NCBI GenBank assembly: GCA_024449915.1
Contig: JAMZAV010000363.1
Location: 186,001 to 250,000 of the forward strand
Direction of reading: 5' to 3'
Length of the DNA: 64,000 nt
Source: Sweltsa coloradensis
Lineage: Eukaryota; Arthropoda; Insecta; Plecoptera; Chloroperlidae
Numbering within the stretch: position 1 is the first letter of the stretch; the number at the start of each line of letters is the position of its first letter. Under the pieces are notes generated by a model. The model saw only the letters and a program-made list of their open reading frames with translations, did no database searches and was not told the DNA's origin. The translations under genes were made by a program, and so were the position numbers. Positions 1 to 13,208 of this stretch are shown here, one piece after another.

Positions 1-13
1 ATTCTGTTTCCAG

Positions 14-3000
14 GTATCAAAGATGTAAAGTCTGTTAGCGAAAACACAACAATGGTCGAGCTCGGTATTGACTCGTTGTTGGTGGTTGAGATGAAGCAAG
101 TTTTTGAACAACAGTACGAGGTGATTCTATCCCCTCGCGAGATTAGAAATATGACCTTCAAAACATTGGCCGAGATGGCGAACAGAGGATCAGCAAGCAG
201 CAAAGGGAGTGAAAATGGTACGTTACATTTTACCGTCTACCATATTGTAAATATAAATTAAAAATGTGTGCCAATGGAAAACAATGATGATAGTTTGTGT
301 TGTGTAGGTCCGTAGAAAGTACTTTGGTGGTTATTGCTTAATGCAATACCAGTAAAGTAAGAAATGTAAAATAACGCAAGGAAAATAATAATTTAACATT
401 TGGTTTGAAACACTCTCGGAATCAAACCATATGGAGGATAAAAAAAATCAGTATGACAAAACAATGATTGTTCCTGTTTATTTCTATGCTTATTTATTAA
501 GGATATTGTTTTGTTAAATTGTCTCGTAGAATGGGACGTCGGCGTTTTCCACTTCCTCGTGAAAGCTTTCTCCGACGAGACAGCTGCTTCCAAGCCAGTA
601 GTGGATCTTCCATCTCTGTCTTCTGGAGACCTTCAGCCGACTCTCTTCATGATTCCTGGCCTAGAAGGAATGGCTGCCATCTTCGAGACACTGGCAAAGA
701 TGATACCGCTTAATGTCAAAGGTCTCCAACTGGTGAATACAGGAGACATCTTCTACGACACAGTTGGTGGCATTGCTGAGCAGCTCTTTGTGGTAAGTTT
801 GTTCACTCATCAGACAGGTTCATGTCTGTCAAATCATCGACACATGCTGAAAGAAACACACAACAATGGTTATTTTTGGCTCCTTTCATGTCTGTTTACT
901 TGATACATAATTCGGGATAACACTGAAAGGAAATTGGTTATGGTTCAAATTTTGATGATGGTCTTGGACATTGATGTAAAATCCATTTTGATATTCTAAT
1001 GAACCAGAATATGAGCATAAGCCATGGAAGCTAAGTTCGTTCCAACAGTTCCAACTTTGTTAATCAGTCCATTTAAATTCAACCTCTATCGGAGGTAACT
1101 TACAGACATTTTTGTGCGTATAGTTCCTACCATGCTAATAAGATAATTTATAAAACTGGACTTTCTAACCTTGAGCAAGGTTACTAACCAAATTTGACAT
1201 TGGCATTTGCAACAAGCATCCATACACTAGTATGTCTGCTTCTAATGTCAATGCTACCTAGTTGTACACAAGCGCAAGCACAAGAGCTCTAGTACATACT
1301 TGCATAAAGTGATTTAACTTCTTTATACATTTTAGCCCATCTCACTAAAATAGCAACCAATTACCCTTTGAATACATCCACTCCGCCAACATCTGGTGTT
1401 TGAGTCTCTGTCTCCAAACTGCTAGCCACTCCCATTCAAAGATGAGTGACAGTTGTAAAAAGTATTTTATTTTATTACCCTAGACAGACTGCCGCCAAGT
1501 GCGGTCTTTAATACGTACACAGGCCGCCTCCTAATTGGCAGTGTACTGAGAAATCACAGACCAAGCCAGAGAGTGACCACCTAAGGTAACACCTTCCTCT
1601 GTCAAACCAAGAAACTGGAACTCCTCACGAGGCTAGATTTTATGGGGCCGCGCCTGTAAATTTAATACAGTAAGATAGGGAATTCAGAACGTCACCAAGA
1701 CCAAGACCATATTTGGTAGTCGACGCCCAAGCGTCATGACGTTGCTAACCCCTGGCAGAAATTAGTATAAAAGGGTAGGTAGAACTCCCAGTTAGTCACC
1801 TCTTACTTCGTCTCTGCCAAGAGCAAGTTAAGAAGCTTCTGCATCATCAACCAACGAATGTGTGATCTGAGGTGGATAGAAACTATGGTGAGTGTAAATC
1901 AATCATTTATTATTATGTGCTCTTAACGAAATATTAGTGCTGACAATGTGTGTTAGCCGGGAAAATTCCCAGGGTGTTAGGGACGTCATAATAGTGATGG
2001 CCATTATAAACCTTGTGTGGTAATCTTGGGTATTTCTGACCACCATACGTTCTACTTACCAGACCAGACACAAGGACTTGTATGTGTTTTGTCATGTCTA
2101 CTTTATAAATATTACACCTGTAGTCAAACTCTTTGTTGTTAGCTTCTTTGCCAATCACCATATTCACTGATCCACCAGAGGTTTGATACTTCTAATTCAA
2201 AAGAGCACAAACTCTCTCAATGTCATTCAAGTGCACTATTATCAGGACTAGGTTGTTCCTGTAAAAAACAACCATGGTGGAGGCGTTTGGTAACCGGCTA
2301 TTAGCTAGGATGGACAATGCATTTCCCCCCTGGCATAAACGTTACAATATATTTTTTTAATTTAGAGGAATGTTTTTAAGTTGAATGTTGGATGTTTCAG
2401 TTCATTGCTTAACTTAATATAATGATTTTGTTTAACGGCTACGTTTCTGTTTATAGCACGTGAAGAAGACCCTGGCTCCAAAAGAACCGTTTAAACTTCT
2501 TGGACACTCTTTCGGAGGTGTTGTGCTGCTTGATTTGGCATTGTTGTTGGAGAAAGAAGGGCATCGTGGGCAAATCTACTTGTTGGACAGCTCTCCAGAG
2601 TTCGTCAAAACTATATCAATGAAGACACTGGAAAACAACTGGAACACTGATATCACCAAGGAAGATAATCTACAGATTCATACCTTACTTACGATGCTCG
2701 AATACCTTAGGAGGGAAGATTTGGCAGGAGTTCAACAACAGGTATGATAATAAATCAAAAACCTTTCAACATTACAACAGTGATTGTGTTCTTACTTATA
2801 TATAAGCACCCTTACTTAACTTTTAACAAGATCTTTTAAAATAATATAGGAATGCAAGTGACAGAGGGAGTATTTTTCCCAAATAACTAAAGTATCTTAA
2901 GTGCATTTTGTATATAAACATGTTATTCTTTTTAATTTTTTTAAATTATATATTTTCATTGGGTGTTTCCAATTATTGTGTTTAAATTTTCGAATTAATT

Positions 3001-4363
3001 ATTGTGAAGCAACGTACTAATTTCTCGATTTGGTTAACCGGTTAACACTCCCGTAGGTGTAATTGGTTTTGTCAACTACAATTTCTAAATTGTGGTAAAT
3101 AAAAATATTGTACTAATGTAGGATGTTTTATTACAGGCTCGCTCAGATCTAACTAGTCAAACTTCTTGGCACGATCGAGTAGAACTATTCCTCTCGCTTC
3201 TTCCCACCGATTCTAACCTCAGTCGCGGTTACTCTAAGTCCATCATCAACGCCCTCTGGAGCCGAATAAAGGCCATGTCAAACATTGCGGCCGTGGTGTC
3301 AACAAAACTAAAGTCATCCATCACTTTATTTAGGCCTCATTACAAGGGTCTTGAAATTGAGCTGGACTACGGTCTTTCCAAGGTATGTTTAATTGAAAAC
3401 TCATTTCACGTGTCCAATTTATTACTTGTTCAATACTTTGCTCGACATTTGCGGAAGACTTGATTCCCGCTAAAGTTTCTTCTGTCACCGTCTGGTCCCG
3501 GGCTAGAATTAGCCCAGGGCATTCCTCTGCTGACCGTACAAGGCACGGCACAAGCACCAGCTAGCAAGCAGGGGAAGGGGGTATAATTGTCCCCGAAACT
3601 AGAGGCGAGCTCTGGCAGTCGATGTTGGAGACTGCTTCTCACCCCTCGATGACCTCCCCGACGACGACTACGACAATACAAGCTATGACAAATGGGAAAC
3701 CCTCCCTTCCCTTCCCATGCCAGTTGCTGGATCTGTCCAGCTCGAGTCTGTAATCCCCACATCTCGTAGATTTGAGAGGCGCAAAATGACCTAACTGTTG
3801 GCACGAACTTCAACATTTGCCTGTATTGCATAATATTTACAATCTAGTTGTGCAAAGTCATCAAAATTAGATCTGAAAACGCTACAGAACGCTATATTTA
3901 CTAAAAAATAAGGTTTGTCCATGGCTATTAAAAATAACTTTTATAATTTATTATTACATATGTATGGCATAAATTTTTTTCTCATTTCATTTATACTTGA
4001 CTATTATGCAACAATGTACATTAAAAATGTAACAGACCAGCATTACATGGATTTTAAAGAGAACAAATAAATATATGCTACAAAATGATATTTTTGATCT
4101 AATCTGAAAATGAAAATGATTCTAAATTCTCAATATTAAAATGCTACATTTAAACACACCTCTAGTTTTGATATGTCATGTCTCACACATTCTCTCAATC
4201 TTTTGTTTAGTACTGCGAGAATCCGGTGCACGTGCACTTGATCGAGGCTGACCACGTGACGATAGTCGAGTCCTCAGAGGTCGCGCGCGTCATCAATGGC
4301 GAGGTCACCAGCAAGAAGATGAACCAAGACTTGAATATAATACGCTGTGAACAGACGGCTTGA
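14..4363 (+). CDS. FAS-A: 3' end of a type I fatty acid synthase (ACP and thioesterase exons), partial
   Basis: Seen: five exons, 14-217, 530-792, 2457-2741, 3137-3382 and 4211-4363, with GT-AG borders and consistent phases (1,0,0,0), ending at TGA 4361-4363. The first starts after the acceptor at 12-13, so the gene continues upstream outside the window. Exon 14-217 encodes the acyl carrier protein with [11 protein letters not shown], whose Ser is the phosphopantetheine site. The next three encode the thioesterase: GHSFGG holds the nucleophile Ser, LLDSSPE matches the catalytic Asp region, and the last exon has DHVTIVE, matching the catalytic His region. Known: in animal FAS these domains carry the growing chain and release free fatty acid in the cytosol. 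Context: FAS-B lies tail to tail on the other strand with the same exon boundaries, so the two are paralogs. The C-terminus (last about 12 residues) differs from FAS-B. No lesion is visible in this part. Confidence 0.93.
1766..1795 (+). promoter_or_regulatory. TATA-type promoter inside a FAS-A intron, possibly a solo LTR
   Basis: TATAAAAG at 1766-1773 is followed about 24 bp later by an initiator-like CAGTTAGTC, and then a GC-richer stretch to about 1890 ending in ATGGTGAGTG (a donor-like site). The surrounding 1480-1890 has no coding potential. The layout resembles a retroviral-type LTR R/U5, but no matching second LTR or clear TG...CA ends are seen. Confidence 0.3.
3465..3790 (+). repeat. 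GC-rich dispersed repeat, copy 1
   Basis: Contrasts sharply with the AT-rich intron of FAS-A. It shares GCGAGCTCTGG, GACCTCCCCGACG and a GACGAC-rich tract with 20650-20945. The class is unknown; the 5' part of a non-LTR element is possible. Confidence 0.45.
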
Positions 4364-4589
4364 GCCAGTTGGGTTGAACCACATGAAAACAAAACGTGGA
4401 TATTATAAATATGAGTTGGACTCAATTTCTTTTAATTCTCCTTCCACGCACTTCCTACAATCTTTTCATAATATTTGGTCGTAGACGTAGTTTTAGTGTG
4501 GAAAAATACTTTTTGTGTCGATGCTTCTGTTAGGTGGGTGATCCTCTTCGGTGACTATATAAATAAATGTATTAATTTATTCGTATTTA

Positions 4590-4685
4590 AGAGTCTACCC
4601 ACTCAATCATACTGATTTTCAGTGGGAGAAATTAAACAAAAGTGACCAAAGCAATCCTGTAGGCTCCGACGCAATCGAGTCTGCA
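4590..4685 (-). repeat. Short dispersed repeat (ACTGAAAATCAGT / GACTGAGTGGGT family)
   Basis: Shares the CCACTCAATCATACTGATTTTCAGTG core with copies at 36570-36690, 39189-39250, 56225-56425 and 57970-58140. Flanked in several copies by CCTGTAGGCTCC. Confidence 0.5.
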
Positions 4686-4829
4686 GGTTATTATTAATAA
4701 TAAATTACTTTTATTATAAAGAATAAAAAGATCATGATAATTAACATAAATTGTTTTTCATCATAATTATAACCTAATCGTTCGAATAATCTCAGTTTAC
4801 ATTAAGTCATTAGGATTTTAATAATAGTA

Positions 4830-5010
4830 ATGGGAAAGGAATGTCCGAGGCCTGTTTAAGAGGATTCAATCCCTTGCAATCTCATTAAAGACTGAGGAAA
4901 TTTCGTAAATATCCTTTAGTCAGGATTGTCGGTCACGACGTGATTCGAATCCGGGACCTTCCGAATCAGCGTCACGTGATTAACGCTTGAGCCAACACTG
5001 TCGGTTAGTT
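4830..5010 (-). mobile_element. tRNA-derived SINE, copy 1
   Basis: The minus strand carries a box-B-like GGTCCCGGATTCGAATCACG. The body shares AGGAATGTCCGAGGCCTG, CAATCCCTTGCA and GCCAACACTGTCGG with 27076-27215. A partial copy is at 48233-48300. Confidence 0.65.
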
Positions 5011-5372
5011 TGTGAAGTAGACTGCTCGTGCACTTACTTACAGAATTGAGAATAATCCTAACAGGGCACACCCCGTGACAGCACTAAGTAGAAATTCGTT
5101 GACCATGATTTACTGCTGTTTGTGTGCTATTGTGATGATTTTCAATAAATTATAGAGCTTAGGGATTTTTTTTTTTATATTTTTAAACATTGTCCTCTAA
5201 AGTTCTCAGTTGTAAGTGAATACAATTTCGAATAGAAGTATAAAACAGTTAGCTCAGTCTCTACAGAACACTTCCTAACAATTCCAGGATCAAGTAAACC
5301 GACCCAGCTCCACAGTAGAATAGTCCAGATTCCAGGACGGTAACTCATAGGATCCGTGCAGGACATAACTTT

Positions 5373-6142
5373 TTGGATGAGCGTAGCGAGCGTAGCGAGT
5401 GAAGCGAAGATTCCATTTCACTACACTGGAGAAAAAAATCCGGAATGTTTTTTTTTTTTCTTTCTTTTTTTTTTGTATTTTTGTCTGTTTGTCCACACGA
5501 TTCCGGCTAAACCGATAATCCGATTGCGATGAAATTTTATGGAGGCCTTCGAAATCTCTGAACTTAGAACTGCCACGTTTTTGAGCGCAATCGGAAATTT
5601 TTTTCTCATGAAAATCGCAATTTTACGATTTTTTTCAATTTTTAAAAAATTTCTTCGTTTTAAAACACCTACATGCTTTATCCGATTTTAATGATTTTTG
5701 CACAGAACCTTTATTTTATGAATTTAGATATTTTTATGAAATTTGAGCGCAATTGAAAAAATATTTATCATAAAAATCGAAATTTTACAGTTTTTTTCTT
5801 TTTTTAAACAACTCTTTGGCTTATAACACCTACATGCTTTATCCGATCGTAATCATTTTTTCGCAGAACCTTTATTTTATGAATTAATATATTAGTGTAA
5901 AATTTGAGCGCAATCGAGAAATTATTTCTTATGAAAATCGCAATTTTACGATTTTTTTAACAATTACGATTAATTAAAAAAAATTAAGTTAATTTTTAAT
6001 TTAATTTAATTTAATTTAAAAAAATTTCAACTAAGTAATGATTTTGCCACAGAACAACAGAAAATTCGCATAACACATGGCAGCTCAATGCACCAATTAC
6101 GCTCATCCAACAACGCGGCGGGACTTAAGCGTTTTCCTAGTA
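5373..6142 (+). mobile_element. Non-autonomous inverted-repeat element (TTGGATGAGCG family), copy 1
   Basis: Starts TTGGATGAGCG at 5373 and has CGCTCATCCAA at 6100-6110, followed by a conserved CAACGCGGCGGGACTTAAG tail. The interior is AT-rich with several degenerate internal repeats (TTTATCCGAT, GAACCTTTATTTTATGAA). No coding. It occupies the intergenic region between the two FAS tails. Another copy in reverse is at 31949-32759. Confidence 0.8.
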
Positions 6143-7079
6143 CAGCAACACACATCTATAAGCTTCCTGAAATAATTCATATTTACACTGATGATAACTC
6201 AACATTATTGACATCCTAAACAAATTGTGAGCAACCGATTCTAAAATGCAATCAGTACTCCAAAATTTGAACGGTTGTCATTAAAAAACTGGTGATGAGC
6301 TGACTTACCTTTCTGATAAATTATTACTCTGCGAAGATTTATCATAAATGTATGTGAGTTTACTGCGTTATTAATTAAATTACATAATTTTTTCAATATC
6401 ATGAACTAAATTGACACATGTTGTTTATTTTTTAGCTCAAAACTAGACTACTTGCATAGACACAGTTGTTATTTTGCTCAAACTAGACTATTGCTAGACA
6501 GCGGGTATAATATGGTGCATGAATATCTACTTACTTTTCAATTACACAATTGTTTTGAATTTTTATTAAGCTTTTCAAGGATGGTAATTTGTTTACAATG
6601 AGCGTAAAACGACAAAAACAATATAGTATACATATCACAATATTTCAGTGTTGTATTAACAATATGGTTTCTTGATGTAACCGTAAATAGTAATTATTTT
6701 TAGAGCATTTAATTTTTTTACTGTGCACCTGGATCTGGTCGTAGACAATCAAATGGTATTCTTTATTTATTTTTTTTGCAAAAAAATAACCAATTTGACG
6801 TTTTTGGGCATTCAAACCAAATCATAAATCATAAAAAATTAAAAACATATATATTTTTTTAACATGTTTAGAGTCTGCCTTCAGTAGGGAAGTTTTATTT
6901 AAAGCAGATCAAACCAACCCTGTCTACTTGTTTACGTATTAATTATTTACCTATTTACTTATTATTTAAAGTGAATACATTGAAGACATATTTGAATTTT
7001 AAATAACGATGCAATGTCCCGAATATCAGACATAATATTCTCTAGTGTCAGTCACGAAAGAGAATATATTATCATTATC

Positions 7080-7510
7080 ATCATCCATCGCCGTTTCCCG
7101 CTCCTGTCAAGGACAGCTTGGGTTTTGCAACCAAACGTTTCCACTTCTTTCTCTCCCACAATAGTATCTCTTCCAAATCATCCCAGCTCTCTCCTCTTGC
7201 TTCTAAGTCTCCTGCTATAGTATCCCTCCATCTATTTCTTGTTCCTTGGCCTCCCCCGTCTTCCTCCCTCTTCAATTTCAATTTTATTAGGAAAAGTTGT
7301 ACATTTCATATTACAACAACACAATTTTTAGTGTATGTCCTTTAGCTAATATAAAATCAGGTCCATCTTTCATACTTTCTCTTGTGCATCCTTTCTTCCA
7401 CCATTAGTTTCAAATGCCCATACCATCTCATTCGTATCCTTCCCTCCCATCCTGTCACTTAACTTCTCTACACCCAGCGTTTCTCTAATGTCCGTCTTTC
7501 TTATTCTGTC
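7080..7510 (-). pseudogene. 3' fragment of a non-LTR retrotransposon ORF
   Basis: The minus strand reads IRETLGVEKLSDRM and then, after frameshifts, RMRWYGHLKLMVEERM-like and RWRDTIAGDLEARGESWDD, WERKKWKRLV, the arrangement seen at the C-terminus of arthropod LINE reverse-transcriptase proteins. Several frame changes. It lies just downstream of the FAS-B stop. Confidence 0.6.
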
Positions 7511-7591
7511 GTTAATTATCTTAATCATCTGTTTGAGATTTTATCATTCATATTTTAGGTTCCGTTTTCGTTCGTACCAAAACAGTTCAAG

Positions 7592-10500
7592 TTATATGTT
7601 CGCAATGTGTCGTATAAGCTTGTTGTTGTTGTTGTTATTGTTGCTATCGCCGCCAGCTTTGATGTTGATGACGCTCGCAACTTCGGCAGACTCGACTATG
7701 GACACGTGGTCACCCTCGATCAAGTGCACTTGCACCGGATTCTCGCAGTACTGAGGAAGAAACCAACAATGTTAGACAATGCATAAATGAATTACCCACT
7801 CCAAAGTCACATCACACAACACAAGGAAAAACTCGCACTCTTCAGTAAAAGACTGAACTAACACAGAACAATCCAATGAACGTTAATGACAACAATTTTA
7901 ATGAACTATCATCATCTTTAACTAATGATTCATACAGCAAATTTTAAATACGATTGGTGGAGGGGCCGGGTATAGCGAGAAAAGTTTTAACTCCATAAGA
8001 ATAGCATTGTTGGTGGAGGTGCCGGGTCCTCACTTCTTGATTTTATAATTATTTCTACGTTATCCATCCAGTTAAATTACGGAGGGAGGTATTACTGGAG
8101 TTTGTATTTTTTCAAGTAAAGCACAAGTGTCGTTGAATTTATTGTGTGTTTCAATTATGTAGGTCAGTGAACTATGAGCAACAAATCGCATCTCAGGGAA
8201 TTGACTGGCATTACGTTCCGAAGTTCACTCTAAAAAACATTTTTTTGCATATTGACTTGAAAGGGAGAAATACAGCTTGGGAATGGGTTAACCGGGAAAA
8301 ATGTTTGAAAGAAAGAAAAAATGTCAACAACTGGTGGAGGTTCCTGAGGAAGAAAAAAGTAAAGAGGAAGAAAGTGAAGTAGATGAAGCAGCTAGGAAGA
8401 AAATGACGATGTGGGGGAAGCGTCAGGAATAGCTAGAAAAGGGTTAGACATCATTGATTATATATACACTCACGACAAGAATTTTTTAAACACAAACTAC
8501 CTAAATGAAGCAAATGTGCGCACATGCTTTGCAATGCACAAACGAGGGATTAATATCTGCTGTTTTTTTGTATGGTATAAATTAAATATAAAATTATGCT
8601 TTAAAAAAATACATCATATGGTGACCCTACCAATACAAATATGTGATTCCTAACTTTTAAAGTAAATAACATTAACAACGGAGTATGCACACGGATTAAG
8701 TTAACATGCGTATTATTGACACTTACCGTTGAAAGTCCATAGTCCTGACTAATTTCCAAACCTTTGTAATGGGGTCGGAATAAGGTTACAGAAGACTTAA
8801 GTTTAAACGATCCCATTGATTGGATGTTAGCTGTGGCCTTCATCCGGCTCCATAGGGCGTTAATGACGGACTTTGAGTAACTGCGACTGTGCTTCACATT
8901 GTTTGGAAGAAGCGTTAGGAACAGTTCTACCCGATCGTTCCAACTTCCTAGTCTAGTCAGCTCCAAAACAGTCTGAAACAAAGTTAAAGCTTGATTGTGT
9001 GTGAATTACTTCATAAACAAGTAGAACAGTGGGTCTATTTGCTAATTCTAACAACAGTCGATCGCATGCGACAACTTTACTGAGAAGAGCAAGTGAGCTG
9101 CAACCTCGAGTTTTCATCATACAAAATAAATAAATAATTATACTTACATTTGCTGTATGTAGTTGCTTATTAAGTCAGAGAAACATTGGCAGACGGCTTT
9201 TAAAAGATAAAATCTGTAATTATTGCAAATAATACGCTTATACGCTTGGCTCAACGCTGCACGCATCTGACTGCTGCTTTACAAGCTAATAAGCTGTGTA
9301 TTTTGGCAACAATTAATGATGTCTGCCAATGTTTCCTTAACGTAATAAACAACACATACAGAAAATTAAGTAATTACTATTTTATTTGGTATGATGGAAA
9401 TTCGAGATGGCTGAGTTTTATATTCAACCTGTAATTACAAGATCCCATACTCAAAAATATTGAAAATATCATAGAGGAAAGACAGACACTTTCGCCGTCA
9501 ACTCCCGTTTTCGGTCATAGCAACGAGAATTGCCTTTTGATTTCACGAAAGTACCTCCTGTTTATATCATTATACTCATACCTGCTGGGAAACTGCTGGG
9601 AAGTCTTCACTCTTAAGATAATCGAACATTGTGAGCAATGTGTTTATCTGGAGATTATCATCGTCTGGAATGTCATTATTCCAGTGATTCTTCAACTGGT
9701 ACTTGGTTATTCTTTGTACGAACTCTGGCGAGCTGTCCAGCAAGTAGATGTCACCCTGATGTCCTTCCTTCTCCAACAGCAATGCTAACTGAAGAGCGAC
9801 TACGCCTCCAAATGAGTGGCCCAGAAGTTTAAATGGTTGGAGTGGAGAAAGACTCTTCTTTATGTGCTAAACAAATTAAAAATAACACGATGGTATAATT
9901 TTTTATCTGATTTTCGAGTAACTAAAGAATATTTTGGGGGAATTGGTGGAGGTGCCGGTCCAGGATTTATTGTCTCTGTTGGTGGAGGTGCCGGTCCAGA
10001 CAATTTTTAACATACGACTCAATAAAAATAATGACAATCGAAAATGAATTTGGGAGAAACCATAATGTAGTTAAGATTCATCACAAGTAAAATTCAATAT
10101 ACATTATAATCATGCAGTATTATAAGACAAATCCGTATTTTCCCTTGCCAGACCCGAACCGAATATACGAAGCAATTTGATACCCGAACCCGAACCGACT
10201 GTAAAACCTTTACCCGCACAGTCCTAATTATTCCTAATATAAATTCCAATTTACAAATTACTTATATATTTGTGGATTTGTTTACAATTATCCAAAGAGT
10301 ATTTTTTGGGTGCAACGTTGTAACAATTGATTTTTGCTAAGATATCTTAAATTTCTCCAAGACAATAATATATTTTCAGCATTTTTCAACCAATATTTTA
10401 CCAATCCTTGAAACAGAGAGCCCGTTCCTGTTTTTTCGACTTACTGGCAAGATTTGTTTGGCGATTTCACCAAACGTGTCTCTGAAACTGACTCCCGTAT

Positions 10501-13208
10501 TAACCAGTTGGAGACCTTTGACATTGAGCGGTATCATCTTTGCCAGTGTCTCGAAGATGGCAGCCATCCCTTCTATGCCAGGGATCATGAGAGAGCGGCT
10601 GAAGTCTCCAGAAGACAGAGATGGAAGATCCACTACTGGCTTGGAAGCAGCGTCTCGTCGGAGAAAGCTTTCACGAGGAAGTGGAAAACATTTACGTCCC
10701 AATCTATAACATAACATAATCTTTAATGTACAGATTGGACATTCACTGTCTTCTGAAATTAAAACAACATTAGTTAATTCATTAATATTATTTATTCTAT
10801 TTATTATATATTATTTTTTTTTTCACTTTCAACTAAAACTATCAACTCAAACTATAAACAATGAAATTTCAACTAACAACTAATTGTTATTAACTACTAT
10901 ATTTTTTATACCTAGTTGTTTTGTCACAAATTAAAGCTAGGGATAGATCGTTTGTAAATGTTTTTCTTTCACCTTGTTAAATTACTTAAAAATACAACTT
11001 CTTTGCAATTAATTTTTCATCCACATAGCTGTGGGTATTGTTTGTTCAGATGTTTGTATTTTTGTAAATGTCTGCCTGTCGAAGAAAAGTGAAACTTTTC
11101 GAAATATTGCAACATAATTAAAAACTTATTTTCTCACCTAAGAACAGTGTTAAGTTCAATTAATTTATAAATAGGTAATTATTACTTACATTTGCTGTAT
11201 GTAGTTGCTTATTAAGTCAGAGAAACATTGGCAGACGGCTTTTAAAAGATAAAATCTGTAATTATTGCAAATAATACGCTTATACGCTTGGCTCAACGCT
11301 GCACGCATCTGACTGCAACTTGACAAGCTAATAAGCTGTGTATATTGGCAACAATTACACATTAAACATTTTTAATGCTGTCTGCAAATGATATCTTAGC
11401 GTAAAAAACAACACATACAGAAAATTAAGTAATTACTTTTTTATTTGGTATGATGAAAATTCGAGATGGCCGAGTTTTATATTCAACCTGTAAAGATCCC
11501 ATACCCAAAAATATTGAAAATATCATAGAGGAAAGACAGACCACTTTCACCGTCGACTCCCCGCCTTTCGGTCATAACAACGAGAATTGCCTTTTGATTT
11601 CACGAAAGTACCTCCCTATATAATATATATATACAAGCTTTGCAATGACTTTCTTTGATTATTAAATTGTAATTATTTGGACATACACTGTTCTTAAAAT
11701 AAATATTTTATTTGTAATATTTCGACACTTAACAAAAACGACCATGAAACATGTATGCCAACAATTAATTATGATAACAATTAAAATAAAACATTGCAGA
11801 AATAAATTATGTATAAATTATATTTATTATTCATTAATTAACTGTAGTAATTCGTCATGTGTGCAGTGATTTCTTTTGTTGACATTTGTTGTTTTTTCTC
11901 TCCTGTTTGTTCTGTATTTATCAATAGTTATGTAGTTTTCGTTTGTAATATTTTAAGTTGTATTGGCCCTGAAGATGATGGTGAAATCTCATCGAAACGT
12001 CAGCCTAACGAAAATATACGTGGCAGTAAAAGCGAAAAACCGGGTTAATTAATACATATCTCTAGACTCCTACCTGCTGGGAAACTGCTGGGAAGTCTTC
12101 ACTCTTAAGATAATCGAACATTGTGAGCAATGTGTTTATCTGGAGATTATCATCGTCTGGGATGTCATTATTCCAGTGGTTCTTCAGTTGGTACTTGGTT
12201 ATTCTTTGTACAAACTCTGGCGAGCTGTCCAGCAAGTAGATGTCACCCTGATGTCCTTCCTTCTCCAACAGCAATGCTAATTGGAGAGCGACTACGCCTC
12301 CAAATGAGTGGCCCAGAAGTTTAAATGGTTGGAGTGGAGAAAGACTCTTCTTTATGTGCTAAACAAATTTAAAAATAACACGATGGTATAATTTTTTATC
12401 TGATTTTTGAGTAACTAAAAATATATTTTTGGGAAATTGGTGGAGGTGCAGGTCCAAGATTTATTTTCTCTGTTGGTGGAGGTGCCAGTCCAGACAATTT
12501 TTAATTATAATTCATCTACAACATACGATTCAATAAAAATACTGACAATTGAAAATGAATTTGGGAGAAACCATAATGTAAGATTCATCACAAGTAAAAT
12601 TCAATATACATTATAATCATGCAGTATTATAAGACGAATCCGTATTTTCCTTGCCAGACCCGAACCGAATATCCGAAGCAATTTGATACCCGAACCCGAA
12701 CCGACTGTAAAACCTTTACCCGCACAGTCCTAATTATTTCTAATATAAATTCCAATTAACAAATTACCTATTTGTGGATTTGTTTTCAATTATCCTAAGT
12801 GTATTTTTGGGTGTAACGTAGTAACAATTGATTTTTGCTAAGATATCTTAAATTTCTCCAAGACAATAATATATTTTCAGCATTTTTCAACCAATATTTT
12901 ACCAATCCTTGAAACTGAGAGCCCGTTCCTGTTTTTTCGACTTACTGGCAAGATTTGTTTGGCGATTTCACCAAACGTGTCTCTGAAACTGACTCCCGTA
13001 TTAACCAGTTGGAGACCTTTGACATTGAGCGGTATCATCTTTGCCAGTGTCTCGAAGATGGCAGCCATCCCTTCTATGCCAGGGATCATGAAGAGAGTCG
13101 GCTGAAGGTCTCCAGAAGACAGAGATGGAAGATCCACTACTGGCTTGGAAGCAGCTGTCTCGTCGGAGAAAGCTTTCACGAGGAAGTGGAAAACATTTAC
13201 GTTCCAAT
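7592..13208 (-). CDS. FAS-B thioesterase (TE) exons 31-34
   Basis: Exons 13208-12946, 12358-12074, 8972-8727 and 7750-7592. They encode [19 protein letters not shown], the nucleophile motif [26 protein letters not shown] (Asp region), [13 protein letters not shown] and [20 protein letters not shown] (His region), ending in a run of seven Asn codons and TAA at 7592-7594. Known: releases free fatty acid from ACP. Duplicated copies of exons 31 and 32 lie between exons 32 and 33. Exon 32 copy 9866-9582 is intact with the same phases, so it could replace exon 32. The poly-Asn tail comes from a (GTT)n microsatellite at about 7620-7645 and is absent from FAS-A. Confidence 0.92.

Noticed and set aside
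3430..3831. Minus-strand 133-codon frame in the GC-rich repeat
   Set aside because: Low-complexity GC-rich repeat with a diverged copy at 20650 that does not keep the frame.
10454..10714. Plus-strand open frames over TE exons (also 12955-13296)
   Set aside because: Antisense shadows of the thioesterase exons; their length follows from the codon bias of the real strand.
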